In this document: one piece after another, positions 53,117 to 61,173 of the stretch
How positions within the stretch are numbered: position 1 is the stretch's first letter
Layout of the letters: each line of letters opens with the position of its first letter
Assembly (NCBI RefSeq): GCF_018263905.1
Contig: NZ_JAAFZU010000001.1
Location: 422,228-486,227 of the forward strand
From: Loktanella sp. SALINAS62
Lineage (GTDB): Bacteria > Pseudomonadota > Alphaproteobacteria > Rhodobacterales > Rhodobacteraceae
Reading direction: 5' to 3'
Length of the DNA stretch: 64,000 nt
Made by a program: the position numbers and the translations under genes
The notes under the pieces: generated by a model
What the model was told of the DNA's origin: nothing
Databases searched by the model: none
Seen by the model: only the letters and a program-made list of their open reading frames with translations

Positions 53117-54061
53117 TCATACGCTGGTCACAAGCCATATTGTATAGGCCGCGTAAGAGGCCAGAAAAAGTCCGCCTGTCATTCGTCCGATGCGTTGGCG
53201 TAGCACGACCGCAGCGATCAAGGCCAGCGTCGCGCCCGTCATGACCCATATGTCCAGCGTTGCGATCTGCGACGGAACGGTGATCGGACGGACCAGCGCC
53301 GTCACCCCCAGAATGCCAAGGATGTTGTAGATATTCGACCCGATCACGTTGCCGAACGCGATCCCCGCTTCCCGGCGCAGGGCCGCCATGACCGAGGTCA
53401 CCAATTCAGGAAGGGATGTTCCGACGGCTACGATGGTCAGCCCGACGACGGTTTCCGCCATACCCCATGCCAGCGCCAGCGCCACGGCTGCATCGACGGC
53501 GATCCGCGCCCCCACGATGGTAATTACAATACCGCCGACCGCCAGTGCCAGCGCGATCCACAACGAACCCGTGACAGGCGGTATATCCGTGTCCATGGTC
53601 GCAGTCTGTTGGGCCGTGCTGGAACGGTCCGTCAGATAGGCGGTCACAAGATAGGCAATCAGACCTGCGATCAGGATAAAACCCATCCAGCGATCCAGCG
53701 ATCCGTACAAAACGGCAAAAATGCTGAGCAATGTCGCCCCGACCAGCGCCGCGCCATCGCGCCCGAAACTTGACCGCGTGACGGCGATTGGCGCGATGAT
53801 AGCAGCCACACCAAGGATCAGCAGGATGTTGGCGATATTCGATCCCACAACGTTGCCGACAGCAATCCCGGCGCGATCGTCGAATGCGGCCTGCAGGCTG
53901 GTCACAAGTTCCGGTGTCGAGGTGCCGAACCCAACCAGCGTCAGGCCGATCAGCAGCGGCGACACGCCAAGGCGGCCCGCAACGGACACGGCACCGCGTA
54001 CCAGCGCTTCGCCTCCCGCCACCAGAAGGACGAACCCGAAGGCCAGTTGAAGAAGGATCAT
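53117..54061 (-). CDS. calcium/sodium antiporter (CaCA family, YrbG-like)
   Basis: A 314-residue inner-membrane cation exchanger with about ten helices and the two inverted alpha-repeats of the family: VGFGTSTPELVTSLQAAF in the first half and VAVGTSLPELVTSVMAAL in the second, plus GNVVGSNIANILLILGVAAI and GNVIGSNIYNILGILGVTAL. The repeated Glu residues are the ion-binding positions. ATG 54061 is the conserved start MILLQLAFGFVLLVAGGEAL; a longer in-frame start lacks similarity. It stands alone between the pentapeptide-repeat gene and the SulP gene. Confidence 0.93.
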   Translation of the reverse strand: MILLQLAFGFVLLVAGGEALVRGAVSVAGRLGVSPLLIGLTLVGFGTSTPELVTSLQAAFDDRAGIAVGNVVGSNIANILLILGVAAIIAPIAVTRSSFGRDGAALVGATLLSIFAVLYGSLDRWMGFILIAGLIAYLVTAYLTDRSSTAQQTATMDTDIPPVTGSLWIALALAVGGIVITIVGARIAVDAAVALALAWGMAETVVGLTIVAVGTSLPELVTSVMAALRREAGIAFGNVIGSNIYNILGILGVTALVRPITVPSQIATLDIWVMTGATLALIAAVVLRQRIGRMTGGLFLASYAAYTIWLVTSV

Positions 54062-54212
54062 CGGAAACCTGCCAAAAAGAAACGGCGCCTGCATACCATA
54101 CGCAGCCGTAATGCGAGCGCGATATAGGAAGCCGCGGACGCAGGTTACAAGGTGTCACCTTGCAAATCGCCGCGAAACATTTGTTACCACCGACGACGTT
54201 ACCCGGCTTTTG

Positions 54213-55955
54213 TCACATCGCCCCCTTTTGGTCCGGCACCTGCGGATTTTGGGTCAGCGCGGTCCATGCGTCGAATTGCGACAGAAAGACGCGTCCGTTC
54301 AGATGATCCAGAAAATGCGAGGTTTTCAAACGATCTATGACCGGGCCTTTGACCTCTGACAGATGCAGGCCGATACCCATGTCATGCAGCCTGTGATTGA
54401 TCGCCTCCAGGCTTTCCAACGCGGAATAATCGACCTCGTTCACGGCTGAAAACATCAAGATGACGTGCTTGATCTCGCAGCCATCAACGACACGCGACTG
54501 GACCAGATCCTCTAGAAAGCGCGCATTGACGAAATACAGGCTTTCGTCGACCCGCAGCGTCACAACCGTGGCGGTGGTTGTGACATCATGGCGGTTTATG
54601 TTGCGAAAATGATGGCTGCCGGGGACCAGTCCGACCTCTGCCACGTGGGGGCGGGATGTCTTGTACAGGTGCAGCAGGATCGACAGAGCCACACCGCTTG
54701 CAACGCCGACTTCGACACCCAATCCTAGCGTCAGCACGATGGTCGCCAGTACGGCGGCAAAGTCACCGCGATGATAGTCCCAAGTCTTTTTGAGAATCGA
54801 AAAATCGACAAGGCTTAGCACCGCGACGATGATCGTCGCCGCCAGTGTCGCATTGGGCAGAAAATACACCAATGGCGTCAGGAACACTGCCGCGATTGCC
54901 AAACCCATTGCGGTATAGATTCCAGCGGCAGGCGTATGCGATCCCGCATCGAAATTGACGACGGATCGTGAAAATCCACCCGTCACGGGAAATCCGCCGG
55001 TGAACGCCGCACCCAGATTGGCCGCACCCAGACCGATCAGCTCTTGGTTGGGGTCGATCTTTTGCCGCTTCTTCGCGGCAAGGGTTTGTGCGACGGAAAT
55101 GCTTTCGACAAAACCAATGACGGAAATCAGGATTGCCGGGACCAGCAGCGCGCCCAGCAGATCAGGCGACAGGCCCGGCAGGGTCAGCGGCGGCAGGCTT
55201 TGCGGCACATCCCCGACGATTTTGACGCCCTTGTTGGCCAGATCGAAAAACCAGACCGACAGGGTCGTCACCACAACAGCGGCCACCGGCCCGGCCTTTG
55301 TCAGGATATCCGCCATCACCGGCGGCAGACCCGTTTTGTTCAGCAGCGGCCTCAGGTTCTTGCGGGTCCAAAATAAAAAGCTGGTGGCCGCCCCCCCGAT
55401 CACCACGGTGATCCAGTTGATCTGGTCCAGATTGGCAACCAGTGACCCCAACATTTCCGGCAGTGTGTGGCCCCCCGCTGTGATGCCAAGGATGTGTTTC
55501 AACTGGCTTGTCGCAATCAGGATGCCCGTCGCGGTAATGAAACCCGCGATGACAGGATGGCTTAGGAAATTTGCCAAAAATCCAAGGCGGAACACGCCCA
55601 GCAAAACCAGAAAGCCGCCCGACAGGAATGCCAGCGTCAGGGCCGCAATCGCATAACCCGCCGTGCCCTGTTCCGCCACCTGCCCGATGGCAGACGCGGT
55701 CAGCAGGGACACCACAGCGACCGGACCGACCGCCAGCGCGCGGCTGGTGCCGAATATCGCATACAGGATGATCGGCGCGATTGACGCATAGATCCCCGCC
55801 TCTGCCGGAAGGCCCGCAAGCAGGGCATAGGCCAGCGACTGCGGGATCAGCATGATCGTCACGATGACCGCCGCAACCATGTCGTTGGACAGGGCAGTGC
55901 GGTCATAGCGGCGCCCCCAGTCGAGGATCGGCAGATACTGTTGAAACGATGGCAT
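54213..55955 (-). CDS. SulP-family inorganic anion transporter with STAS domain
   Basis: A 580-residue transporter of the SLC26/SulP family. About 12 membrane helices begin with NDMVAAVIVTIMLIPQSLAYA and include the signature LAYALLAGLPAEAGIYASIA. A cytosolic STAS domain follows from about residue 445 (VVTLRVDESLYFVNARFLED). It lies at the end of the sulfur module after DUF442 and the ETHE1-like enzyme. That argues for export or uptake of sulfate or sulfite made by sulfide oxidation (inference). A 25-base palindrome lies just upstream. Confidence 0.92.
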   Translation of the reverse strand: MPSFQQYLPILDWGRRYDRTALSNDMVAAVIVTIMLIPQSLAYALLAGLPAEAGIYASIAPIILYAIFGTSRALAVGPVAVVSLLTASAIGQVAEQGTAGYAIAALTLAFLSGGFLVLLGVFRLGFLANFLSHPVIAGFITATGILIATSQLKHILGITAGGHTLPEMLGSLVANLDQINWITVVIGGAATSFLFWTRKNLRPLLNKTGLPPVMADILTKAGPVAAVVVTTLSVWFFDLANKGVKIVGDVPQSLPPLTLPGLSPDLLGALLVPAILISVIGFVESISVAQTLAAKKRQKIDPNQELIGLGAANLGAAFTGGFPVTGGFSRSVVNFDAGSHTPAAGIYTAMGLAIAAVFLTPLVYFLPNATLAATIIVAVLSLVDFSILKKTWDYHRGDFAAVLATIVLTLGLGVEVGVASGVALSILLHLYKTSRPHVAEVGLVPGSHHFRNINRHDVTTTATVVTLRVDESLYFVNARFLEDLVQSRVVDGCEIKHVILMFSAVNEVDYSALESLEAINHRLHDMGIGLHLSEVKGPVIDRLKTSHFLDHLNGRVFLSQFDAWTALTQNPQVPDQKGAM

Positions 55956-55978
55956 TTGGTCTTGTCCTGATCAAATTT

Positions 55979-56003
55979 CGGTCAGCGTGGACCACGCTGA
56001 CCG
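55979..56003. repeat. 25-base perfect palindrome upstream of the SulP gene
   Basis: CGGTCAGCGTGG, one base, CCACGCTGACCG: two 12-base arms around a single central base, between the DUF442 stop and the SulP start. It can be a hairpin between the two genes or an operator. There is no T-run immediately after it on the minus strand (AAATTTGATC follows), so it is not a textbook terminator. Confidence 0.6.
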
Positions 56004-56039
56004 TTGGACTGTCTGTTTCGGCAACATGGCAGTCCGCAG

Positions 56040-56429
56040 CTATTTGGTGTGCGCTGTCATTTTATGCGGTTTGGCCACACTATCCGGCAGCGGACTGTGA
56101 CCCGCAATGTGCAGTGACCACAGGGTCGCAGAACGCATCCCACTGCGGCAATAAGCCAAAGCCGGCCCGGGCAGATCGTTCAATGCCTGACCAAAGGCTG
56201 CCACATCCGCGTCGGTAACCACGCCAGTGTCGACCGGGACATAGGCAATGTGTAACCCAGCGGCGTGCGCCGCCTGCGCGATTTCCGCAAAACCGGGCTG
56301 ATCTGCGCCCTCACCGTCGGGACGGTTGACGATGACCGCGCGAAACCCTGCCGCCTTTATCGCGGGGATATCGCTGGCCGTAATCTGTGGCGACACCGAC
56401 AGGCTGTCGCTGACTTTTCTGATATCCAT
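56040..56429 (-). CDS. TIGR01244/DUF442 sulfur transferase-phosphatase-like protein
   Basis: A 129-residue protein of the DUF442 family, related to the N-terminal part of beta-lactamase-like hydrolase (Blh) fusions. The phosphatase/rhodanese-type loop is AYCRSGMRSATLWSLH (Cys nucleophile, Arg at the end), and ITASDIPAIKAAGFRAVIVN is the N-terminal block. ATG 56429 has GGGGA six bases upstream; a GTG six codons earlier is less likely. It follows the ETHE1-like gene by 14 bases, so it is one transcriptional unit with it. Family members act in sulfide and persulfide oxidation. Confidence 0.9.
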   Translation of the reverse strand: MDIRKVSDSLSVSPQITASDIPAIKAAGFRAVIVNRPDGEGADQPGFAEIAQAAHAAGLHIAYVPVDTGVVTDADVAAFGQALNDLPGPALAYCRSGMRSATLWSLHIAGHSPLPDSVAKPHKMTAHTK

Positions 56430-56443
56430 GGCGTTCCCCACAA

Positions 56444-57328
56444 TCACAGTGCGTTGACTGGCACTTTGAGCATGGGCCGACCGCTTGCATCGGTCGGCAC
56501 CTCGCCCGCGCGCATGTTGATCTGCAGCGATGGAATGATCAGTTTCGGCATGGCCAACTGGGCATCGCGTTCGGTGCGGAACGTGACGAAATCCTCTTTC
56601 GTCTTGCCGCCGCCGACATGGATGTTTTCAGCCTTTTCTTCCCTGATCGTGGTTTCCCACGCGATCTCGCGGTCGCCCGGCGCATAGTCGTGGCACATGA
56701 ACAGGCGCATGTCGTCCGGCAGGCTAAGCACCTTCATGATGGAATCGTACAGAACGCCAGCATCCCCGCCGGGGAAATCGGCACGCGCCGACCCGGCATC
56801 GGGCATGAACAGCGTATCGCCCACAAAGGCCGCATTCCCCATCACATGCACCATACAGGCGGGCGTATGGCCTGGGGTGAACATGGCGAATGCCTGCATG
56901 TTGCCGACCATGTAGGTATCGCCGTCCTTGAACAACGCGTCGAACTGCGACCCGTCGCGCTGGAATTCAGTACCTTCGTTGAACACTTTGCCAAAGGTGT
57001 CCTGCACGATCAGGATGCCTTCACCAACGCCGATCTTGCCGCCCAGCTCTTGCTGCAAATAGGGTGCGGCGCTCAGATGGTCGGCGTGGACATGGGTTTC
57101 GATGATCCATTCCAGCGACAGCCCACGTTCGCGGATGCGGGCAATCATCTTGTCCGCGCTGTCGTGCGTGATCCGGCCCGCGGCATAATCAAGATCCATG
57201 ACACTATCGACGATGGCGCATGCGTTCGATGTCGGGTCCTTGACGATGTAGCTGATCGTGTTGGTGGGCGCATCAAAGATGGCTTCGACATCAGGGATGA
57301 GGTCCATGGTGACGGGATATTGTGTCAT
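56444..57328 (-). CDS. persulfide dioxygenase-like MBL-fold metallohydrolase (ETHE1/Blh type)
   Basis: A 294-residue metallo-beta-lactamase-fold enzyme. Metal ligands are in ETHVHADHLSAAP (HXHXDH), FTPGHTPACMVHV and GDTLFMPDAGSARADFPGGD; MCHDYAP holds the last His. These match ETHE1-like persulfide dioxygenases, which use a single Fe(II) to oxidise glutathione persulfide to sulfite. ATG 57328 (MTQYPVTMDLIPDVEAIFD) starts the homologous region. It precedes the DUF442 gene, and together they correspond to the Blh fusion of other bacteria. Confidence 0.92.
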   Translation of the reverse strand: MTQYPVTMDLIPDVEAIFDAPTNTISYIVKDPTSNACAIVDSVMDLDYAAGRITHDSADKMIARIRERGLSLEWIIETHVHADHLSAAPYLQQELGGKIGVGEGILIVQDTFGKVFNEGTEFQRDGSQFDALFKDGDTYMVGNMQAFAMFTPGHTPACMVHVMGNAAFVGDTLFMPDAGSARADFPGGDAGVLYDSIMKVLSLPDDMRLFMCHDYAPGDREIAWETTIREEKAENIHVGGGKTKEDFVTFRTERDAQLAMPKLIIPSLQINMRAGEVPTDASGRPMLKVPVNAL

Positions 57329-57430
57329 GTCATGTGTCCTTTGCGTATCAGGCGGCCAGCAGCCGCGGTTCTGTCGCCCGCAATGACACATGCGGGCCGA
57401 CGATTGGTCATGGGTCTTCGTTGGCGCGGG

Positions 57431-57862
57431 TCAGGCCGTTTTGGCGGTCAGCCGCGCTGGCAGGAACAGGCGCCGCACGTAAAAGCCGCCCGTCACAGCA
57501 ACCAGAAACAGCGCCACTTCCCAGCGGCCCGTGCCCAGCGCGGGAATCGCGGCACCCGGGCAAAACCCGGCGATGCCCCAGCCCACGCCAAACAATGCGG
57601 ACCCACCGATTAGCTTCTTGTCGATGATCCGGCTGTTCGGCTGTGTGAAGGTGCCGCCGAACAACGGCACATCACGCCGCCAGACCAGACGGTAGCCGGC
57701 AAAGGTGACGATCACCGCACCGCCCATCACAAAGGCAAGGCTGGGGTCCCAACTGCCCGCAAGGTCGAAAAAGTTGAACACCTTGGCCGGGTTCATCATT
57801 CCGGAAATCGCGATACCGATCCCAAATACGAGGCCGGTCAGGCCAGCATAAATCAATTTCAT
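57431..57862 (-). CDS. YeeE/YedE-family membrane protein, second half (DUF6691 type)
   Basis: A 143-residue membrane protein of the YeeE/YedE family. About four helices are present; the conserved segment GVGWGIAGFCPGAAIPALGT holds the family cysteine. It pairs with the gene at 57867-58298, which carries the complementary motif, the two starting almost back-to-back four bases apart. Members move thiosulfate or other sulfur compounds across the membrane. In this locus it should serve sulfide detoxification. Confidence 0.88.
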   Translation of the reverse strand: MKLIYAGLTGLVFGIGIAISGMMNPAKVFNFFDLAGSWDPSLAFVMGGAVIVTFAGYRLVWRRDVPLFGGTFTQPNSRIIDKKLIGGSALFGVGWGIAGFCPGAAIPALGTGRWEVALFLVAVTGGFYVRRLFLPARLTAKTA

Positions 57863-57866
57863 CAGA

Positions 57867-58298
57867 TCACACTCCGAACACGTGGCGAGACAGGTAAACA
57901 GTGACCGCTGCCGTCACCATGAATGTGGGAACGGCCACGATAGACCGCAGAGACAGGCGCGATAGTCCACACACGCCGTGGCCCGACGTGCACCCCGATC
58001 CAAGGCTTGCGCCCAAACCGACGATGACGCCGCCGACCACGATCATCAGCGGACTGACAGGCACATCCAGATCCGGCATCCGGCCCGTCGCCACAAAGAT
58101 CAGACCGGGCGCCAGCACCATGCCCACGACCATGGCCACACGCCATGACAGTTCATCGCGGCCTTCGGCAAACACGATCCCCGACATGATACCGGTCGCC
58201 CCAAGGATCCGCCCAAGGCCCAGCATCAAAAGAACTGCACCCAGACCGATCAAAGCACCGCCCCCAAGGGATGCAAATGGCGTAAATACGGTTTCCAT
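57867..58298 (-). CDS. YeeE/YedE-family membrane protein, first half
   Basis: A 143-residue membrane protein with about four helices. The family signature GLGASLGSGCTSGHGVCGLS carries two conserved cysteines in a reentrant loop. ATG 58298 (METVFTPFASLGGG) is the normal family start. It is preceded by the DUF2892 gene by one base and followed by its partner by four bases, so the three form one operon. The product probably conducts sulfur substrates together with its partner. Confidence 0.88.
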   Translation of the reverse strand: METVFTPFASLGGGALIGLGAVLLMLGLGRILGATGIMSGIVFAEGRDELSWRVAMVVGMVLAPGLIFVATGRMPDLDVPVSPLMIVVGGVIVGLGASLGSGCTSGHGVCGLSRLSLRSIVAVPTFMVTAAVTVYLSRHVFGV

Positions 58299-58299
58299 C

Positions 58300-58515
58300 T
58301 TAGCCCGCCTTGCAAGTATTGATGCCCAACATCGCATAAAGCGGGCAGCTGCGCATGGCCGCAGTGGCCAGCATCACAATGCCGATCACGGCGGCAGCGA
58401 TCTGGATCAACACGGCGTCAAACAGGGGCAGGCCACTGAAAAACGCAAGATAAAGCAACACGATGCCCAAAGCAGCGCGCAGGATGCGGTCGATTGTTCC
58501 AACATTGGCGGTCAT
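58300..58515 (-). CDS. DUF2892 small membrane protein
   Basis: A 71-residue membrane protein starting MTANVGTIDRILRAALGIVL, with two hydrophobic helices and the C-terminal RSCPLYAMLGINTC motif that resembles the membrane tail of YgaP rhodanese. ATG 58515 has AAGGA seven bases upstream; a further in-frame ATG seven codons earlier has none. The stop is one base from the next YeeE start. The cysteines in CPLYAMLGINTC could bind sulfane sulfur. Its function is uncertain. Confidence 0.88.
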   Translation of the reverse strand: MTANVGTIDRILRAALGIVLLYLAFFSGLPLFDAVLIQIAAAVIGIVMLATAAMRSCPLYAMLGINTCKAG

Positions 58516-58575
58516 GGTTTTGTCCTTGGATTGCATTTGATATCCAAGACATAGGCAGCACAGCGGGCTGCATCA

Positions 58576-58588
58576 GTGATATTGTCAC
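58576..58588. promoter_or_regulatory. candidate Crp/Fnr-family operator before the YeeE operon
   Basis: GTGATATTGTCAC is an inverted repeat (GTGA-N5-TCAC, one internal mismatch) in the 98-base gap upstream of the DUF2892-YeeE operon. The adjacent Crp/Fnr-type gene is the obvious candidate to bind it. The spacing is one base shorter than the E. coli Crp site, so this is tentative. Confidence 0.4.
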
Positions 58589-58613
58589 CGAACGCCGATT
58601 TTCATGCACCGGG

Positions 58614-59279
58614 TCAATCGCTTTGGGACAGCGCGCGCAACGCAGGTTTATCCGCAAGGGTGATCCTGCCACGTGACTGGGCGATCAGACCGCGTTTCTG
58701 GAAATCATGCAAAACACGCGAAATGACTTCGCGGGCGGTGCCCAGTTCGCTGGCGATCTGCTGGTGGGTTGCAGCGATTTCCTTGTCACCGCCCGCCAGA
58801 ACCAACAGACGTTCGGCCAATCGCACATCGATACGGCCAAATGCGACATCATCGACCACGCGCAACAAATCGATCAATCGCCGCGAATAGGCGGCAAAGA
58901 CAAACGACCGGAATGCAGGTTCCTCTGCGACCAAGCGGTCAAAGGACAGTTTTGGTAACACCACCACCGTGATATCGGTTTCTGCGATGCCTTCGGCGTT
59001 GTATGCCTCTTCCGCAAGCATGCAGGCCGTGGTCAGAACACAGCTTTCGCCCGCATCGACGCGGTACAGCACGATGTCTCGGCCATTTCCAGAGGTTTGC
59101 GATACGCGGATCGTGCCGTCGTACAGAAAGATCAGGCTGTCGGGGACCTTGTCAGGGCCAAAGACAACGTAGTTTCGTGGATGATGCCGGATCTGGGCCA
59201 CGGCCCGCAGTCTGTCCCGTACAGCACGCGGCAGGGCGCGCGTTCCGTCGAACCGATCTGTCCAGTCAGCCGCCAGCAT
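58614..59279 (-). CDS. Crp/Fnr-family regulator of the sulfur genes
   Basis: A 221-residue Crp/Fnr-type regulator with an N-terminal sensor domain and a C-terminal HTH (THQQIASELGTAREVISRVL, with REVISR as recognition helix). It lacks the FNR N-terminal Cys cluster. Two cysteines, C-x7-C in GESCVLTTACMLAEEAYNAE, lie in the sensor loop and could be a thiol switch. ATG 59279 is the conserved start; the longer frame has no support. It lies directly upstream of the DUF2892-YeeE operon on the same strand. Family members next to YeeE genes respond to sulfide or persulfide, so this role is inferred. Confidence 0.88.
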   Translation of the reverse strand: MLAADWTDRFDGTRALPRAVRDRLRAVAQIRHHPRNYVVFGPDKVPDSLIFLYDGTIRVSQTSGNGRDIVLYRVDAGESCVLTTACMLAEEAYNAEGIAETDITVVVLPKLSFDRLVAEEPAFRSFVFAAYSRRLIDLLRVVDDVAFGRIDVRLAERLLVLAGGDKEIAATHQQIASELGTAREVISRVLHDFQKRGLIAQSRGRITLADKPALRALSQSD

Positions 59280-59389
59280 CACGTGATCCACCCTTGGGGT
59301 CCGGAAAGCGTCAGGCACCGACGCCCGGCATTTCCCCCGTTGAACCATCGTGAGGCTGGCAAGGCAAGATCGGTCTTATGCGCCGATAT

Positions 59390-60244
59390 TCAGGCGCCGA
59401 CGATCTTGCCGCCGTTCGGGTGCAGTGTCTGGCCCGTGAAATAGCTGCCGTCACTGGACGCAAGGAACAGGAACGCTGTAGCGATTTCCCACGGCTGTCC
59501 GGCCCGCCCCATCGGAGAGCCCGATCCGAAATCTTCGACCATTTCCGCAGGCATTGATCCGGGAATGAACGGGGTCCAGACAGGTCCGGGTGCCACGGCG
59601 TTGACGCGGATTCCCTTGTCCACAAGGTTCGATGCCATTGACCGCGTAAACGCCAGTGACGCCCCGCGCGACGTGGAATAGGCGATCAGGCTGCTGTTGC
59701 CCTTGAACGCATTCACAGACGTGGTGTTGACGATCGCCGCACCCTGTTTCAGGTGCGGCAAGGCGGCTTGCGTGCAAAAGAAATAGGACATGACGTTGCT
59801 GTCCATCACACGGCGCAGACGTTCCTCTGACAGGTCGGTCAGCGGATCGTCGATCCACTGCATCGCGGCGTTGTTGATCAGAATGTCCAGCTGCCCGAAA
59901 TGGTCGACCGTCTGTTTGATTGCGTCGTCGGCGTGGGTCTTTACACCCAGATCACCGGGGATCAGCAGTGCCTCTGACCCTTCTTCTTCGACCAGACGCT
60001 TCGTTTCTTCTGCGTCCTTGTCTTCGTCCAGATAGGCGATAGCGACCTTTGCGCCTTCACGCGCGAACAGCACCGACACCGCGCGTCCGATGCCGCTGTC
60101 GCCGCCAGTCACAAAAGCAACCTTGCCCTTCAGTTTACCTACGCCGGGATGTCGCGGCATGTAATCGGGCGCCGGGTCCATCTTGTATTCGTCGGCTGGC
60201 ATGCTGTCTTGCTCTTGGGGCGGGATGTCTGGGGCGTTGGCCAT
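59390..60244 (-). CDS. SDR-family oxidoreductase (YhdF-like) with Arg in place of catalytic Lys
   Basis: A 284-residue SDR with an N-terminal extension of about 40 residues, as in the YhdF/YghA group. Cofactor motif VTGGDSGIGRAVSVLF, NNAA block ILINNAAMQW and catalytic Ser in VNTTSVNAF are present. The expected YxxxK reads Y189-S-T-S-R193: the codon at the Lys position is CGC, so the catalytic lysine is arginine. ATG 60244 has AAGGAGG five bases upstream. It lies between a regulator and an aldolase gene, with no clear operon. It may be inactive, use another mechanism or act in stress resistance as related proteins do. Confidence 0.87.
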   Translation of the reverse strand: MANAPDIPPQEQDSMPADEYKMDPAPDYMPRHPGVGKLKGKVAFVTGGDSGIGRAVSVLFAREGAKVAIAYLDEDKDAEETKRLVEEEGSEALLIPGDLGVKTHADDAIKQTVDHFGQLDILINNAAMQWIDDPLTDLSEERLRRVMDSNVMSYFFCTQAALPHLKQGAAIVNTTSVNAFKGNSSLIAYSTSRGASLAFTRSMASNLVDKGIRVNAVAPGPVWTPFIPGSMPAEMVEDFGSGSPMGRAGQPWEIATAFLFLASSDGSYFTGQTLHPNGGKIVGA

Positions 60245-60333
60245 TCTGGCCTCCTTGTGATGTCGGAAAGATTTGCCCGAACAACACGCATCCGGGCCAC
60301 CTGTTCCATCACTTTGCGCCGCTGTGCCCTTTG

Positions 60334-61101
60334 TTAATCCGCGAACTGGTCCCGCAGCACGTGTGCGGCATTGGCCAGCAGTGCAAGGTCGATTCCGACA
60401 GCCGTGAACGCCACCCCGGCATCGATATAACCTTGGGCCACGGGTGGATTCAGCGACATGACCCCGACCGGCACACCGATTTTGGCCAGCCGCGCGATGA
60501 TGTCCTGTATCGCAGCGACAACATCGGGGTGCGCGGGCTGCCCCGGATATCCCATGCTGGCGCTCAGGTCCGATGGCCCGATGAACACCGCGTCGACCCC
60601 ATCGACGTTTGCGATTTGTTCAAGGTTTTCCATGCCCCTGACGCTTTCGACCTGCACCACAAGACACAGTTCCGTTTCCGCCTGCGCAAAGTAATTTTCC
60701 ACCCGGCTGTAGCGGCTGGCGCGGGTCATGCCCGCCATGCCGCGAATGCCGCGCGGACCGTAACGCATGGCATCGACGGCAGACTGTGCTTCTTGCGCGG
60801 TTTCGACATAGGGCACCAGCAAAGTCTGGGCACCCATGTCCAGCAGGCGCTTGAACAGGATCGGATCGTTCGCCGCGGGCCGCACGATGGCGGATACCTG
60901 CGGATACTGCCCAATCGCCTGCAATGCCGGCAGCACCTCGACCGTTTCGATGGCGGCATGTTCGCAATCCACCAGCACCCAATCGAACCCGGCACCGGCC
61001 AGCATTTCCGCCACCGTATTCCCACCAAGGGAGTTCCAGACCCCCAGTTGATGGCGCCCGTCGCGCAAGGCAGCCTTGAACAGATTGGTCGGATTCTGCA
61101 T
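60334..61101 (-). CDS. HpcH/HpaI-family class II aldolase
   Basis: A 255-residue TIM-barrel aldolase of the HpcH/HpaI family that cleaves 2-keto-4-hydroxy acids using a divalent metal. Markers are GVWNSLGGNTVAEMLAGAGF, FDWVLVDCEHAAIETVEVL, LLVPYVETAQEA, the metal Glu in VVQVESVRGMENLEQIA and Asp in VFIGPSDLSASMGYPGQ. ATG 61101 has GGGGAG nearby. It stands upstream of choV with a 72-base gap on the same strand. The substrate is undetermined; 2,4-dihydroxyhept-2-ene-1,7-dioate or 4-hydroxy-2-oxovalerate-like compounds are typical. Confidence 0.87.
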   Translation of the reverse strand: MQNPTNLFKAALRDGRHQLGVWNSLGGNTVAEMLAGAGFDWVLVDCEHAAIETVEVLPALQAIGQYPQVSAIVRPAANDPILFKRLLDMGAQTLLVPYVETAQEAQSAVDAMRYGPRGIRGMAGMTRASRYSRVENYFAQAETELCLVVQVESVRGMENLEQIANVDGVDAVFIGPSDLSASMGYPGQPAHPDVVAAIQDIIARLAKIGVPVGVMSLNPPVAQGYIDAGVAFTAVGIDLALLANAAHVLRDQFAD

Positions 61102-61173
61102 TCTACTCTCCCCATTTGGGGGCAGGCTAGCGCAAGCCAGAAAGAAGCAAAAGCCGGATACGCTGCTGCCAGC

